DNA of 64,000 nt from Euborellia annulipes (lineage: Eukaryota > Arthropoda > Insecta > Dermaptera > Anisolabididae), in the NCBI GenBank assembly GCA_023213315.1, contig JAKCPI010005313.1, positions 1-64,000 of the forward strand. Direction: 5' to 3'. A program made the translations under genes and the position numbers. The notes beneath the pieces were generated by a model. The model was given only the letters and a program-made list of their open reading frames with translations. It was not told where the DNA came from and did no database searches. Below are positions 33,622 through 45,061 of the stretch, in pieces; the first letter of the stretch is position 1; the number at the start of each line of letters is the position of its first letter.

Positions 33622-36600
33622 GTGTGTGTGTGTGTGAACACGATTGCTTAAAAACGAAAGCAGCTAGATGGATGAAATTTGGTATATGCTCCTTACACTA
33701 AAATTGCAGATTTCTATCAACTTTTGGAGTAAATAGGTCCCTTGGAAGTAGTACTTTACTTAAAAAGTTTTTTCAAAAATTTTGAAATTTTCAATTTTTT
33801 TGTTATATTATGATAAAATACTCTATTTTAAAAAGTTTTTATTCTTTGATATTTTTACGAAAACTGAATAGTTTTTGAAATAATCAACGAAGAAAACAAC
33901 ATTTTTCGTAAATTTTGGAAAGAAAAATAAAAAAAAAAATACAGGTGTCATTAAAAAACATGTAAATATAAACAAATGAATTTGTATAATATTATTTTCG
34001 CACTCTCTAAGAAAAAATAATAAAAATTGTTATATAATTACATTTTTATTTATTTTTTTCTTTAGGGACTCGAATTGAATAAAGACAGACAGCCTTGCAA
34101 GCAAAAGGCACCGCCGGCAAGTGCTGCGCCTCTGGTGTCAATTCTATAAACCCTTTTGTTAAAATGAAATTCATCTTTAATTAATTTAAACAAATTTCAT
34201 AAAATTAGTATAAATATCACGGAGGGGACAACCTAAAGGGGGAGGGGTCCTAAAAGGCGTCCCCCTCCTCGAAAAAAGCAAAAATTCAAATATTGTGGAG
34301 CCCTAAATGCCGTTGGAGTAGAAAGAGAGCGAAGGTAATGAGTGCGAGTGAGATGGAGAGAGTCGCTTAAAGATGCTGAGTCTCCGTCCTTGGTGCACAT
34401 GAACCGGATTGCAAACAATGCGCGTGACGTCATCTTTTCTAAGAAACTATTAGACAGAAATAAAAAAAAGTAATAAAACTATTTGTTTTTTTTTTTGTTT
34501 TTTTTTTATATTCATCAAATTAGAAGAAAAAAACAAATTAAATAATTTCAAAATAATGAATTTGAAAAAATATTTTAATAAAGGAAATAAATACATTCTA
34601 ACTTTTGATTGATTATTGAGGTGGGATTTATTTATTTTTCTTCCTGAGACGGGTGTTAAAGTTAATTGTATTTTCAATTTATATTTCGGCCTCTAAGGTC
34701 ATTTGACTTTTGGGAAATTAAATAAAATGGCTTCCAGCAGATGAGTGACTCAACACTCAGCGGGTCACCTATCCACGGTCCAGCAGTTCTTAGCCTTGCT
34801 TAACCTGAATTTTCTCTATTTTTTCTGCCTTTTTTCAGAAGCTATTAAATTTAAAAAAATTATTTTTTTATACTCAAATTAAAAAAAAAAAAAAAAAACT
34901 AACAAACAATTAAAAAAAATATTTTAATAATTACCTTCGATAACTAAAAATCTATTGAGTTTTTGAAAAAATGTCAAAGAATAAAAACTTTTTAAAATGG
35001 AGCATTTTATCAGAATATGATAAAAAAAATTAAAAATTTCGAAATTTCTGAAAAAACTTATTAGGTAAAGTACTACTTCCAAGTGACGTATTTACTCCAA
35101 AAGTTGATAGAAATCTACAATTTTAGTGTAAGGAGCATATACCCAGTGGCGTACCGAGGGGGGGGGGCGAGGGGGGCGGTCCGCCCCAGGCCCCTAGCCC
35201 ACATAGGCCCCCATATATTTATAAAAAAACAAAAAAAAAAAAAATTAATGAAAATTTCTCTTTGAGAGGACCCGGGGCCTTAAGGGCTCAAGTAAAAACA
35301 AAATTTAATGAAAATTTCTCTTTGAGAGCTCCGTTTTTACTTGAGCCCTTAGGGCCCCGGGGCCTCTCAAAGAGAAATTTTCATTAAATTTTTCTTACTT
35401 GAGCCCTGAGGGCCCCGGGGCCTAAGGGCTCAAGTAAAAACGGAAAAATTTAGATAAAAAAAAACAAAATTTAATGAAAATTTCCCTTTGAGAGGACCCG
35501 GGGCCCTAAGCGCTCAAGTAAAAACAGAAAAATTTAGATAAAAAAAACAAAATTTAATGAAAATTTCTCTTTGAGAGGCCCCGGGGCCCTAAGGGCTCAA
35601 GTAAAAACGGAAAAATTTAGATAAAAAAAAAACAAAATTTAATGAAAATTTCTCTTTGAGAGGCCCCGGGGCCCTTGGGGTTCAGGGATATCCGGTATTT
35701 TAAAAATATTTTTGTGTATTGAGAAGAAGGATATTTAAAGATGATCACCCCTCCCCAAAAAAAAAAAAAAAACCAATATAAGGCCCCGTCTTCTAGTGCC
35801 GCCCCAGGCCCCTAACTGCCTCGGTACGCCTCTGCATATACCAAATTTCATCTATCTAGCTGCTTTTGTTTTTTAAGCAATCGTGTTCACACACATACCC
35901 AGACGTAATTCCAAAAGAACATACGAGAAAGTCCCGGGGAAGACATTCCCCATATTTTTTTTTTTTTAACACACACTTTTTTCCCATTCACACTCACACT
36001 CACATACACATGCACACAGTCTTTTCGGCAACTTAGGCCATTTAAGACTTTGACATTTGGTATCCAAATGGCTTAAATAAAATCATCGGACTGCCTGGGA
36101 TCCGAACCCCCGATTAGAGCCCTGCACGGGTACGGGTTGGCCCGTAGGCCCGTTACCCGCCCGGCCCGCGGAGGAGCTTTTGAGGCCAAGAAAAAATACG
36201 GGCGGGTACGGGCGGGTAGCAAGTCTAAATAAAAGGGTTCGGGCGGACGGGCATGCAAATGAAATTTTATTTAAAAATTGCTAGACATTCGTTCATTCAT
36301 TCACTAAATCTCGGGCGGGAATGGGCGGGTTTGAAAAAATTCCGGGTGGGCTCGGGCGGGCCTGAAGAATAGTAAAAGCCCTTTCATTTTGAGAAAATCA
36401 AAAAAAAAAAAATGAAAAACTACATCAGTAAAATACTAGTACTTTTTGGCCGATTTTCATTAAAAGCTTATTTTCACGGTCCCGGGGGTGTTTAACTAAG
36501 GTGCGCGTTCGGGGGATTGGGGATTATACTTAAATATAACATTTCAGTCTCATAGCTCAAATCCTTCATGCTTAAAAAAATTTTGAATTTCAAAAAATTA

Positions 36601-39600
36601 AATATTAAGGCTTATACGAATCCTGAGCCTCTCTATATACGTTATTTATTATTTTTGGAATTAAATTAATTTAAAATAGTAGAATTCAAGTTGCAATATA
36701 ATTTTAAAAGAAAACAATCAATTTTTTAAGACAATCGATGAAAAGAATATGATAAAATCACATTTGCTGGGCTATATCTTAGAGGCCGTAGGGCGCCTAT
36801 GCCGGTTTCGGGGGGCGCCAAGGGCTCGATGCGCCTGGGGCGGGGGGGCTCGCGCCCCCCTCGCCCCCACCTGGTTACGCCACTGGGTCCTGGTTAGTCT
36901 CCATAACAAATTTGCGAGATGAGTTTCTGTTTGATTGTGCAAAAACTGCACCCCTTGGAGTCGAACCAGGACCTCCAAACTTTTGCAGTTGGCGGAGGAA
37001 GTCCTGGTTCGACTCCAAGGGGCGCAATCAACTCATCTCGCAAATTTTTTATCTTAATTGCGCTCTCTTGGAGGTCCTGGTTCGACACTCCAGGGGACGC
37101 AATTTTCGAATTGTCCCTCTTAACAATCGAATTGTCCCCCCGTGGGGCTAGGACCCCCCGTTGGGAAACACTGTTTTAACCCAACTAATGGAACACCAAC
37201 TCAAAACTCTACTATTTTAGGGGTTTCCAGTTACCATTGCAGTTAAAAATGCCCGAGGAGAGATTATCAAGTTAAAAGGTATATTAGGAGAAGTGTGGAA
37301 TAATTTAAAAGAAAAATTAAATTTCAGGTAAGTATTTTATAAAAAAAAAACATCTTCTTTTCGAAAGAATAGATTTTCAATGAATTTTCAGGAGTCACTA
37401 TTTAAAAGCTGCTGATAATTCTTCCGGTACGCTTCAAATTAATGGATCTTGGGATGGGATGCTGGGATTGGTCCAGCGAGGAGAAGCGGTGGCTTCACTT
37501 GCGGATTTCAGTTTTATCCAACAAAGAATGGATACTTTTGAATATCTCAAACCTTTTTTTTCATTCTAGGTAATTATACTTTACTATACAAACAGCGAAA
37601 ATTTTTTTTTTTTTTCAATCCGATTGCTTTTCTGGCTATTTTTTTTCCACTCCATATACCTCCTGATTAGTACTTTTAAATTGAAATTTTGTATTTATGT
37701 TAGTGAGATTAAAATATTAGAGCTTAAGCATTTGTCCTCCCCCCCCCCTCCCCCCGAGGGCTCTGATTTTTATATCATTCTTAAATAAAATATTTCAAAA
37801 TATATCTACGAGTACATAAACTGTACAAAATTAAACAATTAATTAAATTAAATATCTTTTGGCCAAATTTGAGTACCTATTTGTAAGGAAATTTTAAGAA
37901 AAAAAATGTTTGCCCCCCCCCCACCAAGAAAAAGTTGAAATGACGCCACTGATGAGGGGGATTTTGCCTTCTGGATGTGAGCCCATTTAGAATATCTTAA
38001 TAAATCGCTCCAGTCGTGAAATGTACTGCTGAGCGATAATTATTATTACAATTATTTTTCAGATTAAATTTTTATTTACGAACATTTAAATCTACTTCTG
38101 AAGGCATCTGGTTTACATTCGTTAAAAGAAGCGACATTTTATTTTGGATTGTCTTATACCTTACTATGTTTATATATTCTTTTATGTTATCATTTTTTCG
38201 GCATAAATTAAAAATAATTAATATATGTGAATCCACTCAACATTCATGGGCCTTTTTTGAAATTTTGGCCATATTTTGCCAACAAGGTAATTATTGAAAT
38301 TTTATTTGCATGGCGGGCTCAAACGAGCGGAACTCTTATTCAGGGCAGAGAAAATGTTCTGTTTTTATTATTTAATTTTTTAAGAGAGAGACAGGTCTAT
38401 TCTCTAAGCAAAAACGTTAACTTTTAACATCTGAAATTAGAGTTAATTCATTTTAACACCTCCTTGCCTCAAATTGCTATTCTGTAAATAAAAACTTAAA
38501 CGCCAAATCGTTAACATTCAGTCGATAGTGTTAAAAATTAATTTTAACGCCGTATTTAATGCATCAAAATGGCGTCTTTAACCAAAAATAAAGGTTATGA
38601 TTTGGACAGCGTTGAGATAAAAACATGTTAAGGTCGCTGTTAAAACTTTGTTTAGAGAATAGCATTTTTAACTCTGATATGTCAGATATGCCTACTAGAT
38701 TGAGAATAACAAATCAAGTAAGTACCGCGCATCGGGGGGGGGGGGGGGGTTGTAAAAACACGAACAAGCTGAAAACAGCAATCTTCATATGGGTTGTTAA
38801 CATCTAGTGCTAAAAAGTAAAATGTTAACGTCGCTGTTTAAACTTGGTTTAGTGAATAGCATTTTTTAACTCTAGTTTTAAATCTGGTGTTATTACTTTA
38901 CTTTTTAACACCCAATTTATGATGTTAAATTTTAACGTCTGATTTTAGAGAAAATACCTGAGATTAAGTTTAATTATTTATTATTATTTTTAAAAATTGA
39001 CAACTTCAGAGAGCGCTCAAAATTCTAGAGCCGGCCGACACTTTATTTGATTCAAATATTTTAATAATTTATTTTTTTTTAATAATATATATATTTTTTT
39101 AGCGCCGCCTGCTTTGTCAAAATCATCAACTTGTCGAATTCTTGTATTTTCTGGTCAATTATTAACTTTAATTTTATTTTCATTTTTCTCTGCAAAAATT
39201 ATATCGTTAACAAGTGTATATCAACCACCACCATTTACCAATTTTCATGAAATGCTTAAGCAAGACAAATATCAATTGGGAGTACTTTCAAAATCAGGCG
39301 AATTATATTCTTTTCAGGTGAAATTTATTCATTTATCCTGTAGCAATTTGGTGATCAAGTGATGATCAAGTTAGAGATTTTTTATCCTATTATATTATTA
39401 TTTAAATATGGAAATACTAGGATGTTCAAACAGGAAAGTGAGAGCATTCTAATGGCGTATCCAGGTGGGGAGTGAATTATAAGAGTTATTTTATTTCAAA
39501 TACCATCTAAAAAATAATTCATCATCTTATTTTTATCAAAATCGAATTTTGAGAAAATTTAAAAATCTTGAAAAAATACAACAATAAAGCTCTTTGACAC

Positions 39601-40712
39601 CGATTTTATTGAAAAGTCATAGTAGCTTAATTTGATGTTCGAATATTTTACTGTTTTTCAAATCTTTTAATACATATACACACCCACACAAAAGATTTTT
39701 CGAGATATATTTTTTTTACATTCAGGGAATCTCAAAACGTGTATTTCTGTTGAAATATTTTGCAATCACAATATTTTTAATAAAAGATAACTGTTTTCTT
39801 TGGAAAAATTACGTTTCGGGCACTCAATGTTTGAAAATTAGGCACTGAAATCTGCGTTTTTACCTTTCCTGAGACGTGAAAAATATTATCAAACTTAACT
39901 TGATAAGCTTTTTAATTTAAAAATAAGTATTATGGGGTTAATAAATTACACCAACCTAATGTGTGACGCTGAGTAAAATTCACCAATTTAACCACATTTT
40001 CGGTACATATTAGTAAAATCCGGACATATCTCAGATCTGGACACGTGTTTCAAATCCGGACATCTGGTAACCCTACCCATGAATTCATGAGTAATGAGTG
40101 AATATCTATTGTTATCCATATTTAAATAACAATATCCTCATATACGAAATCTTAAACACAATTACGAATTTATTTTTCAACAGATCGCCCAAGATTTAAT
40201 TAGACAAAAAATTTATAAAAAATTTTTTTTACCTCAACTTGATTTATTACCCGAAACACAATATGAAGGTCTGCTAAGAGTTTGCCATAGGAAGAATTAC
40301 GCATATATGGTGCAAGACTATATGGTTACCGCTTTGTCAAAATATCTCCCGTGCCATATCGAGAGTATATCTGGAGTTTCGTTTATGAATTCCGTTTCAT
40401 GGATCTTTAAAAAAAATAGTACCTATACTCATATTTTCAATCGCTAGTAAATATCTTTTTAAATTATTTATTTCAAAGAATTTAAAATATTCATATTTTA
40501 TTGTAATTTTTAGTTTGATGAAAATGAGAGAAACAGGCATAATTAAACGGATCATCTCTCAAGAAAGGGATTTATATAAAAATAATAAAAACTCTCAGTC
40601 ATTTATTAATTTTGAAAATATTTTACCCTTAATATATATTTTATTTTTTGGAATTAATTTTAGTTTATTAATATTGTTTTTTGAAATAGTTCTTTCTAAA
40701 TGTAATAAATAA
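30519..40712 (+). CDS. Gene C: divergent ionotropic receptor (IR), 10 exons, one frame-breaking base
   Basis: Exons: 30519-30678, 31545-31699, 32782-32925, 33114-33281, 37221-37327, 37392-37569, 38063-38286, 39103-39317, 40184-40446, 40514-40712. All introns are GT/AG. Removing one T from the T8 run at 37554-37561 gives about 603 residues in one frame. Layout: signal peptide, short N-terminal domain (to about 210), ligand-binding lobe S1 with the glutamate-receptor Arg (R290, in QQRMDTFEYLKPF), TM1 about 329-349, pore helix SWAFFEILAIFCQQ, TM3 about 391-412, lobe S2, TM4 about 575-596. In S2 the acidic ligand contact of true glutamate receptors is Gln (NYAYMVQD) and the usual Thr is not evident, so amino-acid binding is probably changed, as in divergent IRs. 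Probably a chemosensory channel subunit in dendritic membrane. AATAAA overlaps the stop. An active gene needs the indel to be an assembly error. Confidence 0.85.
30715..30845. mobile_element. G/C-rich MITE debris in intron 1 of the receptor gene
   Basis: AGTAGCGTATCTAGG, poly-G/poly-C and GGCGCATCAAGCC are related in inverted orientation to 36775-36890 (GGCTCGATGCGCC, CTGGTTACGCCACTG). Similar poly-G segments at 31130-31430 have the GTTACGCC and TAGTTAG motifs of this GGCGTA-ended family. Ends and duplications are not clear. Confidence 0.45.
31906..32153. mobile_element. hAT-type MITE with perfect 8-bp duplication
   Basis: The ends CAGGGGCGGATTAATG and TTTAATCCGCCCCTG are inverted. CTCTAGCG occurs at 31898-31905 and 32154-32161. 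A family-A SINE tail (31960-32040, minus orientation: AAGGACTTTGTCGGCATC) is embedded. Another end of the family is at 29818 (CAGGGACGGATTAAAGGG). It lies in intron 2 of the receptor gene. Confidence 0.85.
33562..33620. repeat. Poly-G tract of about 59 bases
   Basis: An uninterrupted G run flanked by GTGTGTGTGT on both sides; on the minus strand it gives a meaningless poly-Pro frame. Such tracts are prone to length errors and can form quadruplex structures. Confidence 0.9.
35144..35834. mobile_element. hAT-type element carrying a tandem array
   Basis: The ends CAGTGGCGTACCGAGG and CCTCGGTACGCCTCTG are inverted, and CATATACC flanks both sides (35136-35143 and 35835-35842), a perfect 8-bp duplication. 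The interior has several units of about 85 bp (35240-35680) built from AATTTAATGAAAATTTCTCT, GAGAGGCCCCGGGGCC and AAGGGCTCAAGTAAAAACGG, with one or two in inverted order near 35325-35400. There is no coding sequence. Confidence 0.85.
36020..36115 (-). repeat. tRNA-SINE fragment (family B) with a family-A-like tail
   Basis: CTTTTCGGCAACTTAGGCCA is followed by AAATAAAATCATCGGACTGC and CTGGGATCCGAAC. Head and tail suggest two SINE families joined or nested. Confidence 0.55.
36105..36380. repeat. GC-rich CCCGCCCG / GGGCGGGT repeat
   Basis: AGAGCCCTGCACGGGTACGG starts a segment dense in CGGGCGGGT and its complement (36110-36375), an islet of high GC in an AT-rich intron. Such GGGCCCTGCACGGG-ended segments are typically non-autonomous transposons. 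The minus-strand frame here reads Pro/Arg-rich noise. Confidence 0.6.
36899..37105. repeat. Inverted tRNA-like repeat in intron 4 of the receptor gene
   Basis: TTGGAGTCGAACCAGGACCT (36955-36974) and AGTCCTGGTTCGACTCCAA (37001-37019) form a hairpin with a GGTTCGACTCC B-box-like core. Further arms ACAAATTTGCGAGATGAG and CTCATCTCGCAAATTT surround it. A third GAGGTCCTGGTTCGACAC follows at 37071. It looks like two head-to-head SINE heads rather than a tRNA gene. Confidence 0.6.
37554..37561 (+). other. T8 homopolymer carrying the frame-breaking base of gene C
   Basis: With eight T the frame runs into TAG just before the donor at 37570. With seven T exon 6 ends in phase 2 and joins exon 7 (phase 2) in frame, giving PFFHSRLNFYLRTF, a typical IR sequence just before TM1. 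It is either a recent null allele or a homopolymer error in the assembly. Confidence 0.85.
38600..38900 (+). repeat. Direct repeats in intron 7 of the receptor gene
   Basis: ATGTTAAGGTCGCTGTTAAA with AGAATAGCATTTTTAACTCT (38627-38678) recurs as ATGTTAACGTCGCTGTTTAA with GAATAGCATTTTTTAACTCT (38822-38875). The block from 38390 has several TTTTAAC-containing segments. A poly-G run interrupts at 38733. Probably an unnamed MITE with internal duplication. Confidence 0.55.
39490..39790. repeat. Dispersed TACTTTCTC-family remnant in intron 8
   Basis: AAAAATAATTCATCATCTTA, TCGAATTTTGAGAAAATT, ACACACCCACACAAAAG and GGGAATCTCAAAACGTG match the family interior in weakened form. Confidence 0.5.
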
Positions 40713-40764
40713 AGTTTCCAGAGGTTTTATCCATCCTTTTATAGCACATTAAGACAGGGATGCT

Positions 40765-40885
40765 CATGGGCGTAACTAGGGGGGTACCGGGGAGGCCCAG
40801 AAAGCTCCTTGCCCTAAGAAAAATTGAGAAAATATGGGGCTTTCCAGGCCCACCGGAGGATAGCTGGTCTCTAGTTACGCCCATG
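40765..40885. mobile_element. Short TIR MITE (CATGGGCGTAACTAG ends)
   Basis: The ends CATGGGCGTAACTAG and CTAGTTACGCCCATG are perfect inverted copies 121 bp apart. The interior GAAAAATTGAGAAAATATGG matches segments at 31310-31340 and 43610-43630, so three members of this family are in the window. Target duplication is not evident. Confidence 0.75.
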
Positions 40886-41724
40886 GTGGTCTTCAAACAA
40901 TTTTGAAAGCAAAATAGAAAAGCATCAAAAAAATAATTGATTTTTGAATTTTAAGTGAAAGTAAAAATTAATATGTCAAAATAAATTTGGAAAATCGATT
41001 TTTAATCGTTTTCAGAACGTTTTGAGACTAAAATTTCATTGTTTTTGATTGAATATTTTATATACTAAGTTATTCAATCAATATCAAGGCCTAAATGTGT
41101 TTATTTAATTAAAAAACAATCAATTAGGATAATTAGAAAATGAAAGAGGAAGTTAAAATTTGAAGATGTAAAAGGCAATTAATAAACCCCCATTTTATGT
41201 GGTCGTAGTTAAATAAAAAAATGTTTATGGCTTTATAATTGATTGAAAAGACCAGTTTTGCATTTTTCCTCAAATCCAACAAAAAATAAGAGAGATATAG
41301 CGACTTTTTGAAAAGCGAATCTGCGCGTGAAGAAAAGCCTAGACAAGAGTGAAGCGAGGCTCCCTGGCTGCACTCTGGGCGCCGATCGAATTAGAAAAAA
41401 CAAATTGATGCTCTCCCATCATTTGAAATACTTGCCAAATTGATTGATTTCATCTTTTTATGCTTTTATAAAATTTTATTCGAAACTTTATTTAACTATA
41501 AGAATAAAAACATATTTATCTATAAAAAATTCAATCCTTTGAGAAAAAATAAAATTTCAAAATATTTTGTCTTCAATCAAAGAGATGCTTATTTCTCATA
41601 AATATATTAAATAATAAAATCCATCCCTTTAGACCTTTAGTTCAGTGCTTGTTAAACTTTTTGAGTCGCTGGGAACCAAATAAACATCTCACGCCCCTAT
41701 TTTTTTTTTTTTTTTTACATTCTC

Positions 41725-42135
41725 TTGCCTGTGTGTTCAATTTTAAGCATGAAGGAATTGAGCTAGGAGGGTGAAATTTTATATTTTAGTTAGACACCCC
41801 CCTGAGGCGAGGAAATAAGCTTCTAATCAAAATCAGCCAAAAAGTAGTACTTTACTGATGTAGTTTTTTTCGATTTTCTCAAAATTCTCTCAAACGATTT
41901 TTTTTTTTAAATTAATAAATCAATTATTTTTTAGATGTTCTTTAAAATGTATATCCTCATTTTGCCGTTGAAATCTTCTGAAGACCACTTTACTCTTGTT
42001 CTTCATAGAAAAGATAGGTGAAATGGTTGCCATGGTAACAGAATTTAAATCTTTTACTTTTTAGATTAAAATTCATATAAATCAATTATTTAGATGTCCT
42101 TTTAAAAAGTACATCAGTAATAGGCTATTTCGTGA
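41725..42135. repeat. Dispersed TACTTTCTC-family copy
   Basis: GTGTGTTCAATTTTAAGCAT, TGAAATTTTATATTTTAGTT, GACACCCCCCTGAGGCGAGG, AAAGTAGTACTTTACTGATG and CATGGTAACAGAATTTAAAT show the long form of the family interior. This interior also occurs at 59740-60010. Confidence 0.65.
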
Positions 42136-42164
42136 AAATTGTTTGAAGTACTCAAATCATTTCA

Positions 42165-42465
42165 CATGGGCGTACCCAGGATCAAATCTATGGGGGGGGG
42201 GCATGGTCAGATCATGGTCGTCCAGGGGGTGGGGGCAGATCATGGTCGTCCAGATTGTGACATAGCTATTTTTTATATAGAGGGGTAAAGCCTTCGAATT
42301 AAAGGCCTAAAAACCCTCGAGTCCTAACAAAAAGAATCATTCCCCGTCGCCAACCACCAATTTTGTTTCGTTTCATCACTTTATAAACATTTAATTTTTT
42401 TTTGTTGCTTCTAGGGGGGGGGGGGCAGCTGCCCCCCCCCCTGCCCCTCGCTGGGTACGCCCATG
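42165..42465. mobile_element. hAT-type MITE with perfect 8-bp duplication
   Basis: The ends CATGGGCGTACCCAG and CTGGGTACGCCCATG are inverted. TCATTTCA precedes (42157-42164) and follows (42466-42473). The interior is poly-G/poly-C-rich with GATCATGGTCGTCCAG twice. Confidence 0.85.
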
Positions 42466-43224
42466 TCATTTCATCTAAATTAAATTTTACACTTTGATAT
42501 TTAACTACCCTACAGTAAGTATACAAGATCGAAATATCGCTTGTGTTCAAATAAATTTAACAACTATGTTGTGATGATGAAGAATTGAAAGATTTTACAT
42601 CTAAATATATAACTATCATTTATTTGGCAATGTTCTCTGACTGCTTAATTAATTTTTTTTTTCTCTTTCAATTTTTATAATTCTTGGAAATGTCAAAAAA
42701 AAAAGCTATTAAATTATTATTTTTAAAAAGACAAATCATTTTTCTTAGAAAAGAGAGGAAGGGGGAGAGGCGCCTGGCGCTTTTCTCCTCATCAACAATC
42801 AGAGCGGTGGGGTGGGGGAACCTGCTGCCCACGACCCTCCCCTCCTTTGGCCAAACTAAGAGCTGGAAATAATTAACGTTGGAAATGAATAAAATTTTGA
42901 TAATTCAATTGTCTATAACTCGGCAACCCCGCATCCAATTCGCATCGGATTTTTTGTAATGAGTTTAGAATTTCCTAGAGAATATTCACATGGAACTAAA
43001 ATTGAATAATTAAGAATATATTTTGTCTTTAATCTAAACATCCGTTCAACCAATCAAATGATAGTAAAAAGGATCATCGTTCTATATTCTCTGAAATTTT
43101 TCCTTTTATCTGTATATAAAATTTTCAATTTTTTTTTTTTATTTCTCTTTATTAGCAATCTTCGCACTCCCATTTTTTATTAAATAAACGAATATTATAT
43201 AAATTTTAAATAAATACCTTAGGG

Positions 43225-43507
43225 CAGTGTTTCCCAACCGGTGTGCCCCGGCACCCAAGGGTGCCGCGAGAATGCCTAAGGGGTGCCGCGAGATATTTAG
43301 ATTAAAAAAAAAAAATAAAGAGGCGGAAAAAATAAAGTTTTGCCAAAAAAAAGGTCAAATAATTTTCATGCAAGAGGAAAATTTTCCCAGGGCCGAAAAA
43401 ATTTCGTTTTGATAGGGGGAAAAAAAAGGAAGGGTACCGCTAGTGTGTAATATTATTCCCAAAGCACCTTTGGGGTGCCGTGGACTTCAAAAGGTTGGAA
43501 AACGCTG
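43225..43507. mobile_element. hAT-type MITE (CAGTGTTTCCCAACC end)
   Basis: The left CAGTGTTTCCCAACC pairs with the right GGTTGGAAAACGCTG. CCTTAGGG (43217-43224) and CCATAGGG (43508-43515) are the near-identical 8-bp duplications. The interior matches 10306-10572 (GGTGCCGCGAG, CTAGTGTGTAATATTATTCC, GGGGTGCCGTGGACTTC). Confidence 0.85.
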
Positions 43508-45029
43508 CCATAGGGGTTGTCCACATATTAAGTAACGCGTTAGGGGAGGGAGAGGCATGGCCCCCAGAAGGCTCGTGCCCCCCTCCCCCAGAAAGCTCTC
43601 TGCCCCAAGAAAAATTGAGAAAATATGGGGCTTTCCAGACCCTCTGGAGAATAGCTGGTCCCATGGTCCCCCCAGCGAGGATGGCTAGTCTCATGACCCC
43701 CCCCCAGTCAAATTCTCTATTTACGCCCATGGGGAGGCTGGACGAAATATTTGTCAAATAAAGCGAGGGTTTTGTTCCTCCAAGCATACATATGATTTTT
43801 TTAAATTACAATCCTGGTAATTAAATTTAGGAAATCTTTTTTTATTCTTCCTACTACCTTTTACCTTTAGATCCTTCATTTTTCTGGGCTCTTACCCAGA
43901 ATGAAGGTATAATAAGTTTATATATTTTTCTATTTATATAATCCTATCAATTTTTATTTATATCAAAATCATAATTTTGATTGATTGTTCATTTTTGTTC
44001 TAAGAAATTTTTGCTTTATCGAAAGCCTACTTCTTAAGTTTTTGATTAGATACGTAATTGATGAAGTGCAATTTAAATGAAATAATTTTCATTATAAAGA
44101 ATTTCTCAATTAATAACGTCAATCGTTTTATTTTGATATTATTTAGATACTTAGGATGATAAGAACAAAAAAAAAAAAAAAGATTAAATGAAATGTTATC
44201 TATTTTATTTAATTGTGAGTCATTGATAAAAATTAATTTTTATATGGAGAAAAATTTTAATTTGAAAAAGATAAAATAATGGTATACTGATATATTTTAT
44301 TCATATCTTTTTTCAGACCCCTCAAATAATCTAATAAGTGCATTTCGAGATCAATACTAAAGTTTAAAAATAGAAAGAAAAAATATCAGAGATCTGAGAA
44401 AACTTGTTCTAAAGAGAAAAATAAAATAATTAGAATGAGAATGGCAGTCCTAGCTCCGTAAAAAGCAACTATAAATATTAACTTTTTTAAATGATAAGTT
44501 TTAGAGAAAATTAAATTTTTTCTCGACTCTATATAGTTTCATTAGTATTAATATTTAATAAAAGTGTTTTATTTTTTAATGAGTTCCATTTCATATATAG
44601 CTTGACATATAAGCATTAATTTTCACACTTTTTTGTTAATTAACATTGAAAGAGTTGATTATTTGAACAAAGAGAGATAAAATTAAATATAATTTGAAAA
44701 CATCTGAAATATTGATGACTATCTAACGGAAATTAAATTACATATCGAGATCCTAACCTGATATACCTTGTATCATGGATATACCCACTATTTCATTATT
44801 ATTAGAGAAACGTTTCCTAGATTTTAAAGAACTTACGATGCTCCTCTGGTCGGAACGGAAGTTGCAGATTAAGGATGTTATCTTATATATATATATATTT
44901 AATTATCTTATAGACTCTCACGAAACATTGACACTCGCCTGTTTTTATAAAAAAATATACATGTGCACAAATTCGTGCCACAACAACAATGACAACTTTG
45001 TGCCTAATTAGTTTATAAGCCAACAAGGA

Positions 45030-45061
45030 CTGAGGATGGACAAATAAATTTTGTCTGAAAC
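45030..45061 (+). ncRNA. Hammerhead-like motif
   Basis: CTGAGGA (45030-45036), a 6-bp stem GACAAA/TTTGTC around TAAAT, then GAAAC (45057-45061) and GTC. It is followed by CATTTGGCATCCAACTTTAT, like other PLE-type ends. No PLE coding sequence is nearby. Cleavage is unproven. Confidence 0.5.

Larger units (their letters stand above)
33436..35935. repeat. Large inverted arrangement of the TACTTTCTC-type repeat in intron 4
   Basis: The left arm (33436-33870) has TACTTTCTCGTATAGAGAAA, AGCAGCTAGATGGATGAAAT, CTCCTTACACTAAAATTG and AAGTAGTACTTTACTT. The right arm (34960-35143, resumed at 35835-35935) is its inverted copy and ends ACGAGAAAGT. Between them 33900-34950 is AT-rich unknown sequence with a GC-richer block at 34200-34430. 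The right arm is split by the hAT-like element at 35144-35834. Confidence 0.7.

Noticed and set aside
33366..33641. Minus-strand 91-codon frame with poly-Pro
   Set aside because: It is read through a 59-base G run and GT repeats; no gene signal.
34065..34148. Possible receptor exon after TTTCTTTAG (GLELNKDRQPCKQ...)
   Set aside because: It ends in a stop, has no donor and does not fit the phase; exon 4 joins exon 5 at 37221 cleanly in phase 0.
36955..37019. tRNA gene with a GGTTCGACTCC B-box
   Set aside because: The region is a hairpin of two inverted heads and lacks a cloverleaf.
43440..43787. 115-codon minus frame and overlapping 93-codon plus frame
   Set aside because: Both cross the end of a hAT-type MITE and related GGCGTA-ended debris; the frames overlap on opposite strands.
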